Positions 17,074 to 24,623 of a stretch of 64,000 nt of DNA are shown here, one piece after another. The stretch is from Streptomyces zaomyceticus. Its GTDB lineage: Bacteria; Actinomycetota; Actinomycetes; Streptomycetales; Streptomycetaceae. Both the position numbers and the translations under genes were made by a program. The stretch lies in the NCBI RefSeq assembly GCF_014656215.1, contig NZ_BNBZ01000033.1, positions 1 to 64,000 of the forward strand, given 5' to 3'. Below the pieces are notes generated by a model. It was not told the DNA's origin and did not search any database. It was given only the letters and a program-made list of their open reading frames with translations. Numbering within the stretch: position 1 is the first letter of the stretch; every line of letters starts with the position of its first letter.

Positions 17074-17150
17074 GGTTGAAACCAGGACGTCTCGGGATGC
17101 TCCACCGCACTCGCCCACCCGCCCCCACTCGGTGAAGGGAGCCCGCCCCC

Positions 17151-17714
17151 ATGCCCGAAGCCTCCGGACCCTCGGCCGGCGGAGCCATTCCCGGCGGATC
17201 CGCCGGACCCCCCTCCCTCCGGGCCCCCAACGGACCCGGTGAAACCCCCGCGCTCCTGGCCGCCGCGGGTTCCCCCACCTCCTGGCGCGTCCGGCTGCCC
17301 CACACCACCGCCGCCGTGCCGATCGCCCGCCATCTGATCCGTGCCGCGCTCGACGACCTCGGACCCGGGACCGTCGGCCTGCCCGACGGCGACACGGCGG
17401 AACTGCTCACGGCCGAGCTCGTGGCCAACGCCGTCGAGCACACCGCGGGCCTCGGCCCCATCGAGCTGGTCGTCGAGCTGTTCTCCGCGCCCGGCGGCTG
17501 CCAGATCGAGGTCCACGACTCCCAGCCCGCCCGCCCCGGCGAGCTCGACGGCCCCGCCCCGGGCACCGAGGTCGACCCCTGGCAGGAGCACGGCCGCGGC
17601 CTGCTCCTCATCCGCGCCCTCAGCAGCGACTGCGGTCACCGCCCCACCGCGCACGGCAAGGCGGTCTGGTTCACACTCCCGGGGATACCGGCCCAGCGCC
17701 GTCCGCCGCCGTGA
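17151..17714 (+). CDS. Anti-sigma-factor-like ATP-binding protein (HATPase_c, SpoIIAB/RsbW type)
   Basis: A 187-residue cytosolic protein with a disordered N-terminal ~45 residues, then a GHKL ATPase domain. The N-box is ELLTAELVANAVEHT near residues 83-97, a D-box equivalent is in VHDSQPARP near 122, and HGRGLLLIRAL near 146 is the G2-type motif. Streptomyces carries many such RsbW-like proteins that bind sigma or anti-anti-sigma factors. No partner gene is adjacent, so the target is unknown. AGGGAG precedes the ATG and TAGGGT at 17071 is a probable -10. Its last 44 bases overlap the end of the convergent permease gene. Confidence 0.85.
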   Translation: MPEASGPSAGGAIPGGSAGPPSLRAPNGPGETPALLAAAGSPTSWRVRLPHTTAAVPIARHLIRAALDDLGPGTVGLPDGDTAELLTAELVANAVEHTAGLGPIELVVELFSAPGGCQIEVHDSQPARPGELDGPAPGTEVDPWQEHGRGLLLIRALSSDCGHRPTAHGKAVWFTLPGIPAQRRPPP

Positions 17715-19107
17715 CCAGCCGCGAGCGGCTCCGCCCGTAGAACGCGTACACCAGCGTCCCGACGACCAGGAACCCGGCGAACTGCAGCCAGGTCGTCCAG
17801 CCCGTGCCCCAGATCAGATAGAGGCAGAATCCGATCCCGAGGATCGGGCTCAGCGGGAAGAGCGGCACCCGGAACGAGCGCGGCAGCTCGGGGTTCCGGC
17901 GCCGCAGCACCATCACCGCGAGGTTGACGACCGCCATGATGGCGAGCGTGCCGATGGTGGTCAGGTTGACGACCACGTCGAGCGAGGCGAAGGCCGCCGG
18001 TACGGCGAAGACGGCGGCCACGATCCAGGTGTTGGCCACGGGAGTGGCGGACTTCGGCGAGACCCGCTCGAAGACCCGGGGCACGAGACCGTCGCGGGAC
18101 ATCGACATCAGGATGCGGGTCTGCCCGTACATCACCGCGAGGACGACGGACGCGATGGCGACGACCGCGCCGAAGGCGATGATCCCGCCGCCGACCGACG
18201 ACCCGGTGACCTGGTCGACGACGAGCGAGAGCGCGGCCGGCTGACCGGCCACGGCGTCGGCTCCGAGTGCCCCGATCGCGGAGAGCGCGACGGCGCAGTA
18301 GAGCAGGGTGACGAGCCCGATGCAGACGAGGATGGCGATCGGGATGTTCCGCCGCGGGTTCTTCACCTCCTCGCCGGCCGTGGTGATCGCGTCGAAGCCG
18401 ATGTACGAGAAGAAGGCCACCGAGGCGCCCGCGGTGATCCCGCCCACGCCGTGCTCGGCGAACGGCGACAGGTGGCCGGCCCGGAAGGCCGAGAATCCGA
18501 TCGCGCAGAAGACGATCAGGATCCCGATCTTGAGGACCGCCATGGCGGCGGTCGCCCGCGCGCTCTCCCGGACCCCGCGCACCAGCAGGGTGGCGGCGAG
18601 CAGGATGACGACGACGGCGGGGACGTTGACGACACCGCCGTCGGCGGGCCCGGCGGACAGCGCCTCGGGGAGCTGCACGCCGATGAGGCTGTCGAGCAGC
18701 TCGTTGAGGTACTGGCTCCAGCCGACGGCGACCGCGGAGACGGAGACGCCGTACTCCAGGAGGAGGCACCAGCCGACGAGGAACGCGGTCCGTTCGCCGA
18801 GGCTCGCGTAGGCGAAGGAGTAGGAGGAGCCCGAGACCGGGATCGCGCCGCCCAGTTCCGCGAAGGAGAAGGCCGTGAAGACGCAGGTGATCGCGGCGAG
18901 GACGTAGGAGATCACGACCGCGGGGCCCGCCTCGGCGACGCTGTCGGAGAGGCCGACGAAGATGCCGGTGCCGACGATCGCGCCGACGCCGAAGCACACG
19001 AGCTGGAAGAGCCCCATGGTGCGCTTGAGGCCGTGGCCTTCGAGGTCGGCGCCGGATTCGGCGAGGAGCTGCTGCGGGGATTTGATCCGCGAGGTCCGCG
19101 AGGTCAT
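17671..19107 (-). CDS. APC superfamily amino-acid permease
   Basis: A 478-residue membrane protein with about 12 spans. GLFQLVCFGVGAIVGTGIFVGL is the span 1 signature of cationic amino-acid transporters, and FFSYIGFDAITTAGEEVKNPRRNIP is the conserved span 6/loop motif. It is the last gene on the minus strand after arginine deiminase and ornithine carbamoyltransferase, so arginine uptake or arginine/ornithine exchange is likely; the CAT-type motifs fit a basic amino acid. The OTC-permease gap is 118 bases and contains CAATCGGG. The gene end overlaps the ATP-binding protein gene tail-to-tail. Confidence 0.87.
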   Translation of the reverse strand: MTSRTSRIKSPQQLLAESGADLEGHGLKRTMGLFQLVCFGVGAIVGTGIFVGLSDSVAEAGPAVVISYVLAAITCVFTAFSFAELGGAIPVSGSSYSFAYASLGERTAFLVGWCLLLEYGVSVSAVAVGWSQYLNELLDSLIGVQLPEALSAGPADGGVVNVPAVVVILLAATLLVRGVRESARATAAMAVLKIGILIVFCAIGFSAFRAGHLSPFAEHGVGGITAGASVAFFSYIGFDAITTAGEEVKNPRRNIPIAILVCIGLVTLLYCAVALSAIGALGADAVAGQPAALSLVVDQVTGSSVGGGIIAFGAVVAIASVVLAVMYGQTRILMSMSRDGLVPRVFERVSPKSATPVANTWIVAAVFAVPAAFASLDVVVNLTTIGTLAIMAVVNLAVMVLRRRNPELPRSFRVPLFPLSPILGIGFCLYLIWGTGWTTWLQFAGFLVVGTLVYAFYGRSRSRLVTAADGAGPVSPGV

Positions 19108-19225
19108 GCGGTGGTTCTCATTCCTGGTGGTGCATGCGTGAGGGGGTCCGGACAACCGCACCCGAACCCCCTGAAGGATGCGATCCTAAGCCGCACCACG
19201 CATATTCACCCAATCGGGCGTAAAG

Positions 19226-20281
19226 CTATGCCGTCGCCTCGGCCGTCGCCGTCGTCGCCGCCGGATCCGCGCTCGGAGCCGGGTCGGCCATCGTCGCGAC
19301 CAGGACCGCCTTGATCGTGTGCATCCGGTTCTCCGCCTCGTCGAAGACGACCGAGTGCGCCGACTCGAAGACCTCGTCGGAGACCTCCAGCTCGGTCAGG
19401 CCGTGCCGGGCGTGGATGTCCCGCCCGACGGCCGTGCCCAGGTCGTGGAAGGCCGGCAGACAGTGCAGGAACTTGACGTCCGGGTTCCCGGTGGCGCGCA
19501 GCACGTCCATGGTCACGGAGTACGGGGCGAGGGCGGTGATCCGCTCGTCCCAGACCTCCTTGGGCTCACCCATGGAGACCCAGACGTCGGTGGCGACGAA
19601 GTCGGCGCCGCGGACGCCCTCCGTCACGTCCTCGGTGAGGGTGACGGTGGCGCCACTGGTCTCGGCGAGCTCGCGGGCGGCGGCCACGACGCCCTGGGCC
19701 GGCCAGTACGCCTCCGGGGCGACGATCCGCACGTCCATGCCGAGCAGGGCGCCGGTGACCAGGTAGGAGTTGCCCATGTTGAATCGGGCGTCGCCGAGGT
19801 AGGCGAAGGCGATCGTGTCCAGCGGCTTGTCCGTGTGCTCGGTCATGGTGAGCACGTCGGCGAGCATCTGGGTGGGGTGCCAGTCGTCGGTGAGCCCGTT
19901 GAAGACGGGGACGCCGGCGAAGGCGGCGAGCTCTTCGACCAAGGCCTGCCCGTCGCCCCGGTACTCGATGCCGTCGAACATCCGGCCGAGGACGCGGGCG
20001 GTGTCCTTGACCGACTCCTTGTGACCCATCTGGGAACCGGAGGGGTCGAGGTAGGTGGTGGAGGCGCCCTGGTCGGCGGCGGCGACCTCGAAGGCGCAGC
20101 GGGTGCGGGTCGAGGTCTTCTCGAAGATCAGGGCGATGTTCCTGCCGCGCAGCCGCTGGACCTCGGCGCCCGCCTTCTTGGCGGCCTTGAGTTCGGCGGC
20201 GAGCGCGACGAGGCCGCGGAACTCCTCGGCGGTGAAGTCCAGCTCCTTGAGGAAGTGGCGGCCGATGAGGTCTGTGGCCAT
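19226..20281 (-). CDS. argF: Ornithine carbamoyltransferase
   Basis: A 351-residue carbamoyltransferase. STRTR (57-61) binds carbamoyl phosphate, HPTQ follows in the ornithine half, and HCLPAFHD (~272) contains the catalytic Cys and the conserved Leu-Pro. A short disordered Ala/Thr/Pro tail is extra. The adjacent arginine deiminase suggests a catabolic role: phosphorolysis of citrulline to ornithine and carbamoyl phosphate. No carbamate kinase gene lies in the window, and anabolic use cannot be excluded; in the catabolic case the name arcB would apply. AGGAG lies before the ATG and an ARG box sits about 70 bases upstream. Confidence 0.9.
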   Translation of the reverse strand: MATDLIGRHFLKELDFTAEEFRGLVALAAELKAAKKAGAEVQRLRGRNIALIFEKTSTRTRCAFEVAAADQGASTTYLDPSGSQMGHKESVKDTARVLGRMFDGIEYRGDGQALVEELAAFAGVPVFNGLTDDWHPTQMLADVLTMTEHTDKPLDTIAFAYLGDARFNMGNSYLVTGALLGMDVRIVAPEAYWPAQGVVAAARELAETSGATVTLTEDVTEGVRGADFVATDVWVSMGEPKEVWDERITALAPYSVTMDVLRATGNPDVKFLHCLPAFHDLGTAVGRDIHARHGLTELEVSDEVFESAHSVVFDEAENRMHTIKAVLVATMADPAPSADPAATTATAEATA

Positions 20282-20348
20282 GACACGCGCTCCTGTGGGT
20301 ACGGTCGGGGGACGGCGATCGAGGACCCTGGAAGTCTATACGCAGTCC

Positions 20349-20362
20349 AGCATTTATATACA
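20349..20362 (-). promoter_or_regulatory. ARG box (ArgR/AhrC operator) upstream of the OTC gene
   Basis: On the minus strand TGTATATAAATGCT fits TGnATnnnnATnCA at every fixed position except the last. Its AT-richness stands out in this DNA. A weaker similar stretch follows directly (TGCGTATAGACT), as expected for paired ARG boxes. Control by the arginine repressor/activator is inferred. Confidence 0.6.
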
Positions 20363-20481
20363 GCCCCCTCCGTGCGGGACCCGGATGCGGCCCAGGCCCG
20401 GGCGCCCAAGCCCCGGCTCACGTCCGACAGCCGACGGCACCGGATTCCCCGTGACCGTGGCTGTGACCTTCCCCGTGACCG

Positions 20482-21714
20482 TCAGGAGGCGTCGCGCTCC
20501 ACCGGGCAGCTCATACAGCGCGGGCCACCCCTCCCCCGGCCCAGCTCGCTGCCCGGGATCTCGATCACCTCGATGCCCTGCTTCCGCAGATGCGTGTTCG
20601 TGGTGACGTTCCGCTCGTACGCGACCACCACCCCCGGCTCCACGGCGAGCACGTTGCACCCGTCGTCCCACTGCTCGCGTTCCGCCGCGTGCACGTCCTG
20701 CGTCGCCGTCAGGACGCGGACGTCCGGGAGCCCGAGCGCCGCGGCGATGGCACTGTGCATCTGCTCCGGCGGATGGTCGGTCACCCGCAGCGGCTGCCCC
20801 TCGTCCCCCGGTTCGATCGTGTACGAGCGGAGCATCCCGAGCCCCGCGTACTGGGTGAACGTGTCCTGGTCGACCATCGTCATCACCGTGTCCAGGTGCA
20901 TGAACGCCCGCCGCTTCGGCATGTCGAGCGCGACGATCGTGCGCGCCGAACCGGCCGCGAACATCCCCCGGGCCAGCATCTCCACCGCCTGCGGCGTCGT
21001 CCTCTCGCTCATTCCGATGAGCACCGCGCCGTTGCCGATGACCAGGACGTCCCCGCCCTCGATCGTCGACGGGTAGTCGGCCTGCCCCTCCGACCAGTGG
21101 TGGAACGACCCGGCCTCCGCCCCGGTGAAGAGCGGGTGGTGCTTGTAGATCGCCTCGAAGTGGACGGTCTCGCGCTGCCGGGCCGGCCAGCGCATCGCGT
21201 TGATCGAGACGCCGTCGTAGATCCAGGCCGAGGTGTCCCGGGTGAAGAGATGGTTCGGCAGCGGCCCGAGGAGGAAGTCGTCCAGATCCATGGCGTGGAA
21301 CCGGACCGAGGTCGGCTCGCGGTGCGCCGCCAGGAACTCGCGCTTCGTCATCCCGCCGACGAGCACCTCGGCCAGCGCGGGGGCGTCCAGCGAGTCGAAC
21401 GCGGCCCGGAGATGATCGGTGGCGAGCGGCCCGTACTCCTTCTCGTCGAAGACCCGGTCCAGCACCAGCGCGCGGGCGGTCGGCACCTCGAGGGACTCGC
21501 TCAGCAGGTCCCCGAAGAGATGCACCTCCACGCCCCGGTCCCGCAGCACGTCCGCGAATCCGTCGTGCTCCTGACGGGCCCGCCGCACCCAGAGCACGTC
21601 GTCGAAGAGCAGGGCGTCCTTGTTGGTCGGGGTGAGCCGCTTCAGCTCCAGATCGGGCCGATGAAGGATGACGCGGCGCAGCCGCCCGGTCTCGGAGTCG
21701 ACATGGAATCCCAT
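20482..21714 (-). CDS. arcA: Arginine deiminase
   Basis: A 410-residue guanidino-modifying enzyme hydrolysing arginine to citrulline and ammonia. Typical elements are the N-terminal GRLRRVILHRPDLELKRLTP, the catalytic Asp/Glu region IEGGDVLVIGNGAVLIGMSERT with FMHLDTV (catalytic His), and the C-terminal GGPRCMSCP, whose Cys400 is the nucleophile. It precedes the OTC gene by 200 bases on the same strand, so arginine to citrulline to ornithine can run from this locus. The missing carbamate kinase must be elsewhere, or the carbamoyl phosphate is used biosynthetically. Confidence 0.93.
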   Translation of the reverse strand: MGFHVDSETGRLRRVILHRPDLELKRLTPTNKDALLFDDVLWVRRARQEHDGFADVLRDRGVEVHLFGDLLSESLEVPTARALVLDRVFDEKEYGPLATDHLRAAFDSLDAPALAEVLVGGMTKREFLAAHREPTSVRFHAMDLDDFLLGPLPNHLFTRDTSAWIYDGVSINAMRWPARQRETVHFEAIYKHHPLFTGAEAGSFHHWSEGQADYPSTIEGGDVLVIGNGAVLIGMSERTTPQAVEMLARGMFAAGSARTIVALDMPKRRAFMHLDTVMTMVDQDTFTQYAGLGMLRSYTIEPGDEGQPLRVTDHPPEQMHSAIAAALGLPDVRVLTATQDVHAAEREQWDDGCNVLAVEPGVVVAYERNVTTNTHLRKQGIEVIEIPGSELGRGRGGPRCMSCPVERDAS

Positions 21715-21845
21715 GCGCCCATCCTGACGGAGCATCGCGGCCGTGGCCCGCCTTTCGGAGCAGGCCGGGCCGGGGCGCGTCGGAGGGGACGCCGGACGGG
21801 AGCCGGGGGCGTCGGCGGGTGCCCCGCCGACGCCGGGGGACGCGG

Positions 21846-24623
21846 TCAGCCGAACCACTCCCCCACGGCCACCAGGAGAAGGATCGCCACCACCAGACCG
21901 CCGAGCAGCATCGCGGCGCGGCGCAGGAAGCGGCGGGTGTAGCCGTTGCCCGGATCGTCCGGGTGGTAGGCCGCCGGGGAGGCGGGCGCTCCCGGGCGCG
22001 GTGCCGTACGGGGTACGCCGTACGCCTCCCGGAGAAGACCGAGCCAGACCGCCTCCGGCAGGCCGGGGCGCTCCCCGTCGACGATCAGCCAGAAGGCCTC
22101 GCGGGCGGACGGCGCCGGACTCCTCCGCAGCCGGGAGAGGAGCTCTCCGACCGTGCCGACCGGAGCGTCGCCGCCGCTCAGGAGCGGGCGGACCGCCCAG
22201 CGGTGGAGCTCGGCGGCGTTGGCCGCGCGCTGCTCCTCCGCCGGCTCGGTGGGGTCGGCCCCGCCGCCCGCCGGCCCGACGGCCCAGAGCTCCCGGCCGA
22301 GGGCCACCTCGCACAGTTCCCGGCGCAGCGGATGCTCCCAGGACGGCAGGCGCCGGGCCGTCTCGCGGAGGAGCAGGGTGAGGACGACGTACGCCTGCGG
22401 GCGGCGCAACGCGTCGAGCAGTTCGCGACTGCCGGCCCGCTCGACGAGCGCTCGGGCCTCGTCCGAACTGCGGGCGGTCGGCAGCTTGTGCACGAGGCCC
22501 GTCTCGGCCTCGCGCTCCCTGCCACGCCCCCGCAGCCGGGGCCAGGGCCGTCCTCCGGCCCCGCCGGGGCCGGTCCAGGCGGGCTCGGCCGAGGGCAGGA
22601 CGGGACGGGGATACGGGTCGGCGTCAGGACCCGGGGGCGGCCGGTGGTACGGCCCCTCCTGCGCGGTCCGGCCGCCCGGCCCCTCGGGAGCAGGCGTCCC
22701 GGGCGCGCGCGACGGTTCGTCCCGGCCCGGGGACGCCGACCGGTCGCCGGGCTCGGGGAGGCGCTTCGAGAGATCGGGGCCGTGGGGGTCCACGGGGCGG
22801 CTCCGGTGCGGGGGAGCCGGTGGGTCCTGGGGGTCGGGGCGGATCTCCGTATCGGCTCGACCGGGCCGAGCGGGGACGGCAGGGGGGCCGGAGAGGTCGG
22901 GGGCGGCAGGGAGGTCGGGGCGGGAGGGGAGGTCGGGGCGCGTCGGCGGTTCGTCCTGGCCGGGGCGGTACGAGTCGGCCGGTGGGCGCGGGAGTTCGGT
23001 CTCCGTGTCCGCCCGGCCGCGACGGTAGGCACCGGTCCGTGGGTCTACGGGGGTGGGGGACGACGGTCGGGCGGCGTCGTACCGAGGGGAGGGGGCGGGC
23101 ATGTACGGCTCGTACGGCTCGTACGGCTGGGGGTCCGGGACAACGGCGGCCGCGGCGCCGGACCGGCCGTCCGGAGCCGACGGGCGATCCCCACCGTCCG
23201 GAGCCGAGGGACGGTCCCGGTCGACGGCTCCGGGCAGACGGTCCCGGTCGACGGCCCCGGACAGGCGGTCCCGATCGGCGGCCCCGGACAGGCGGTCCCG
23301 ATCGGCGGCCCCGGACAGGCGGTCCCGATCGGCGGGGGGCGACGGGCGGTCCCCGTCGTCCTCCCCCTCCGGGTCCTGGCGGAACCAGAGGTCCGGGCGT
23401 TCCGAAGGGCCGGGGCGGTCGGCCCCTCGGGGCTCTCCCTCGGCGGGCCCGGAACGGCCGTCCGGCGGCGGGGCGTCCTCCGCGGGTCGTCCCCCCGAGG
23501 CCCAGGGCCACAGCCGCCCCGGAGCCCTCTTCGACGGGGCGGGCGGGGGCTCCGGCGGGGCGGCGGGCTGCCGGGGCACCGGGGAACGCGCGCTCTCCGG
23601 CGCGCCGCCGGTGGCCCGGCCGCCCGGGCCCGACGCACGCCCGGCGCCGGACGCGTACCCGGCGCCCGGGGCGGGTCCGCGCCCCGCACCCGGGCCGGGC
23701 GGGTACCCGGTGCTCGGGCCGCCGGCGCGCCGGTCGAGGTTCTGCAGGGCCTGTGTCGCCGTCTCCAGGAGCGAGGCGCGGCGGGCCGCGAGCGCGGAGG
23801 AGGCCGCGTGGAGGGCGCTGCCGACCGCGTACTCGCCGCCGTCTCCCTCCGCGACTCCCCGCAGGTGGTGGCGGACGAGTCGGGCCGCGATCCCGTCCGC
23901 CCGGTCGCCGGTCCGCTCGATCGGGTCGACGCGGCGGCGTTCGCTGTTCGGGCTCGCCGCGCCCGACCACTGGCCGACGAACACGAAGCGGAGCGCGCTG
24001 AGTTCGACGGTGTCGTGGGTGGCGAAGGCCCAGCGGCCGGTGAGTGCGCCGAACATGCTGTGCAGCCCCCAGAGCACGGGGCAGGCGGTGTCGCCCCGTG
24101 CGTCGAGGACGGTGAAGCGTCCCTCGGGATGGCGCAGCAACTCCGCGACGGTTCCGGTGAGTTCCTCGGCGGCGTGGACCAGGAGGCCGTCGAGGTCCCC
24201 CTGCCCCCGCCCGGCCGCGGGAAGGAGGACCTCCTCCGGGATCACGGGCAGCGGCCCGAGCACCCGCTCGGCGTTCACGTCCGCGCCCTCCCAGTTCCAG
24301 GCGTGGAGCCCGAGGCAGGTGGCGGGTTCGAGGAGGCCGGGCGAGCCGACGAGGGCGTGGCAGAGCACGGAGGTGCCGCCGTCGGCGTCCTTGAACGGCA
24401 GGCGCCGGATCAGCATCACGTCCGCGCGCCGCTGGAGCCGGATCAGGGCGGGCCGGGTCTCCTCGCCGTTGGCGCGCAGCACGGGCCCGGAGATCCGGTA
24501 GAGGTTCTCCGCCTCGTCGCGCGGCCCGGACCAGGCGACCGGTCCGAAGCCGGTGCTGCCGGTGGGGTTCTCGCTGTCCCAGCGGAAGACGATCTGGTCG
24601 ACCTCGTTCTCCGACCGTGTCAT
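21846..24623 (-). CDS. GTPase-associated (GAP1-like) tail-anchored protein of the conflict operon
   Basis: A 925-residue protein, last in the nine-gene operon. Residues ~1-290 form a globular part (DQIVFRWDSENPTGSTGFGPVAWS, then HALVGSPGLLEPATCLGLHAW, then VLWGLHSMFGALTGRWAFATHD) resembling, from memory, the GAP1 family found next to GTPases in predicted bacterial conflict systems. Residues ~300-650 are a Pro/Gly/Arg/Asp-rich disordered linker with a tandem DRDRLSGAA repeat. A helical domain (~680-870) follows, and the extreme C-terminus MLLGGLVVAILLLVAVGEWF is a single membrane anchor. Its ATG overlaps the GTPase gene stop by four bases. The most likely role is membrane tethering of, or adaptation to, the GTPase. 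Confidence 0.75.
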   Translation of the reverse strand: MTRSENEVDQIVFRWDSENPTGSTGFGPVAWSGPRDEAENLYRISGPVLRANGEETRPALIRLQRRADVMLIRRLPFKDADGGTSVLCHALVGSPGLLEPATCLGLHAWNWEGADVNAERVLGPLPVIPEEVLLPAAGRGQGDLDGLLVHAAEELTGTVAELLRHPEGRFTVLDARGDTACPVLWGLHSMFGALTGRWAFATHDTVELSALRFVFVGQWSGAASPNSERRRVDPIERTGDRADGIAARLVRHHLRGVAEGDGGEYAVGSALHAASSALAARRASLLETATQALQNLDRRAGGPSTGYPPGPGAGRGPAPGAGYASGAGRASGPGGRATGGAPESARSPVPRQPAAPPEPPPAPSKRAPGRLWPWASGGRPAEDAPPPDGRSGPAEGEPRGADRPGPSERPDLWFRQDPEGEDDGDRPSPPADRDRLSGAADRDRLSGAADRDRLSGAVDRDRLPGAVDRDRPSAPDGGDRPSAPDGRSGAAAAVVPDPQPYEPYEPYMPAPSPRYDAARPSSPTPVDPRTGAYRRGRADTETELPRPPADSYRPGQDEPPTRPDLPSRPDLPAAPDLSGPPAVPARPGRADTEIRPDPQDPPAPPHRSRPVDPHGPDLSKRLPEPGDRSASPGRDEPSRAPGTPAPEGPGGRTAQEGPYHRPPPGPDADPYPRPVLPSAEPAWTGPGGAGGRPWPRLRGRGREREAETGLVHKLPTARSSDEARALVERAGSRELLDALRRPQAYVVLTLLLRETARRLPSWEHPLRRELCEVALGRELWAVGPAGGGADPTEPAEEQRAANAAELHRWAVRPLLSGGDAPVGTVGELLSRLRRSPAPSAREAFWLIVDGERPGLPEAVWLGLLREAYGVPRTAPRPGAPASPAAYHPDDPGNGYTRRFLRRAAMLLGGLVVAILLLVAVGEWFG
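23205..23339. repeat. 27-bp in-frame tandem repeat in the GAP1-like gene
   Basis: GGACAGGCGGTCCCGATCGG recurs at 23259, 23286 and 23313, exactly 27 bases apart, with degenerate copies near 23232 and 23205. The units encode a nine-residue repeat (DRDRLSGAA and variants) in the disordered linker. The period keeps the frame, so copy number can vary without breaking the gene. Confidence 0.85.

Noticed and set aside
20482..22314. A longer arginine deiminase start far upstream
   Set aside because: The 200-codon extension is antisense to the GAP1-like gene's 3' part and unlike the family; the enzyme begins MGFHVDSETGRLRR at 21714.
23205..23339. CRISPR-like regular repeat
   Set aside because: The units are contiguous, in frame and without unique spacers, so it is a coding tandem repeat.
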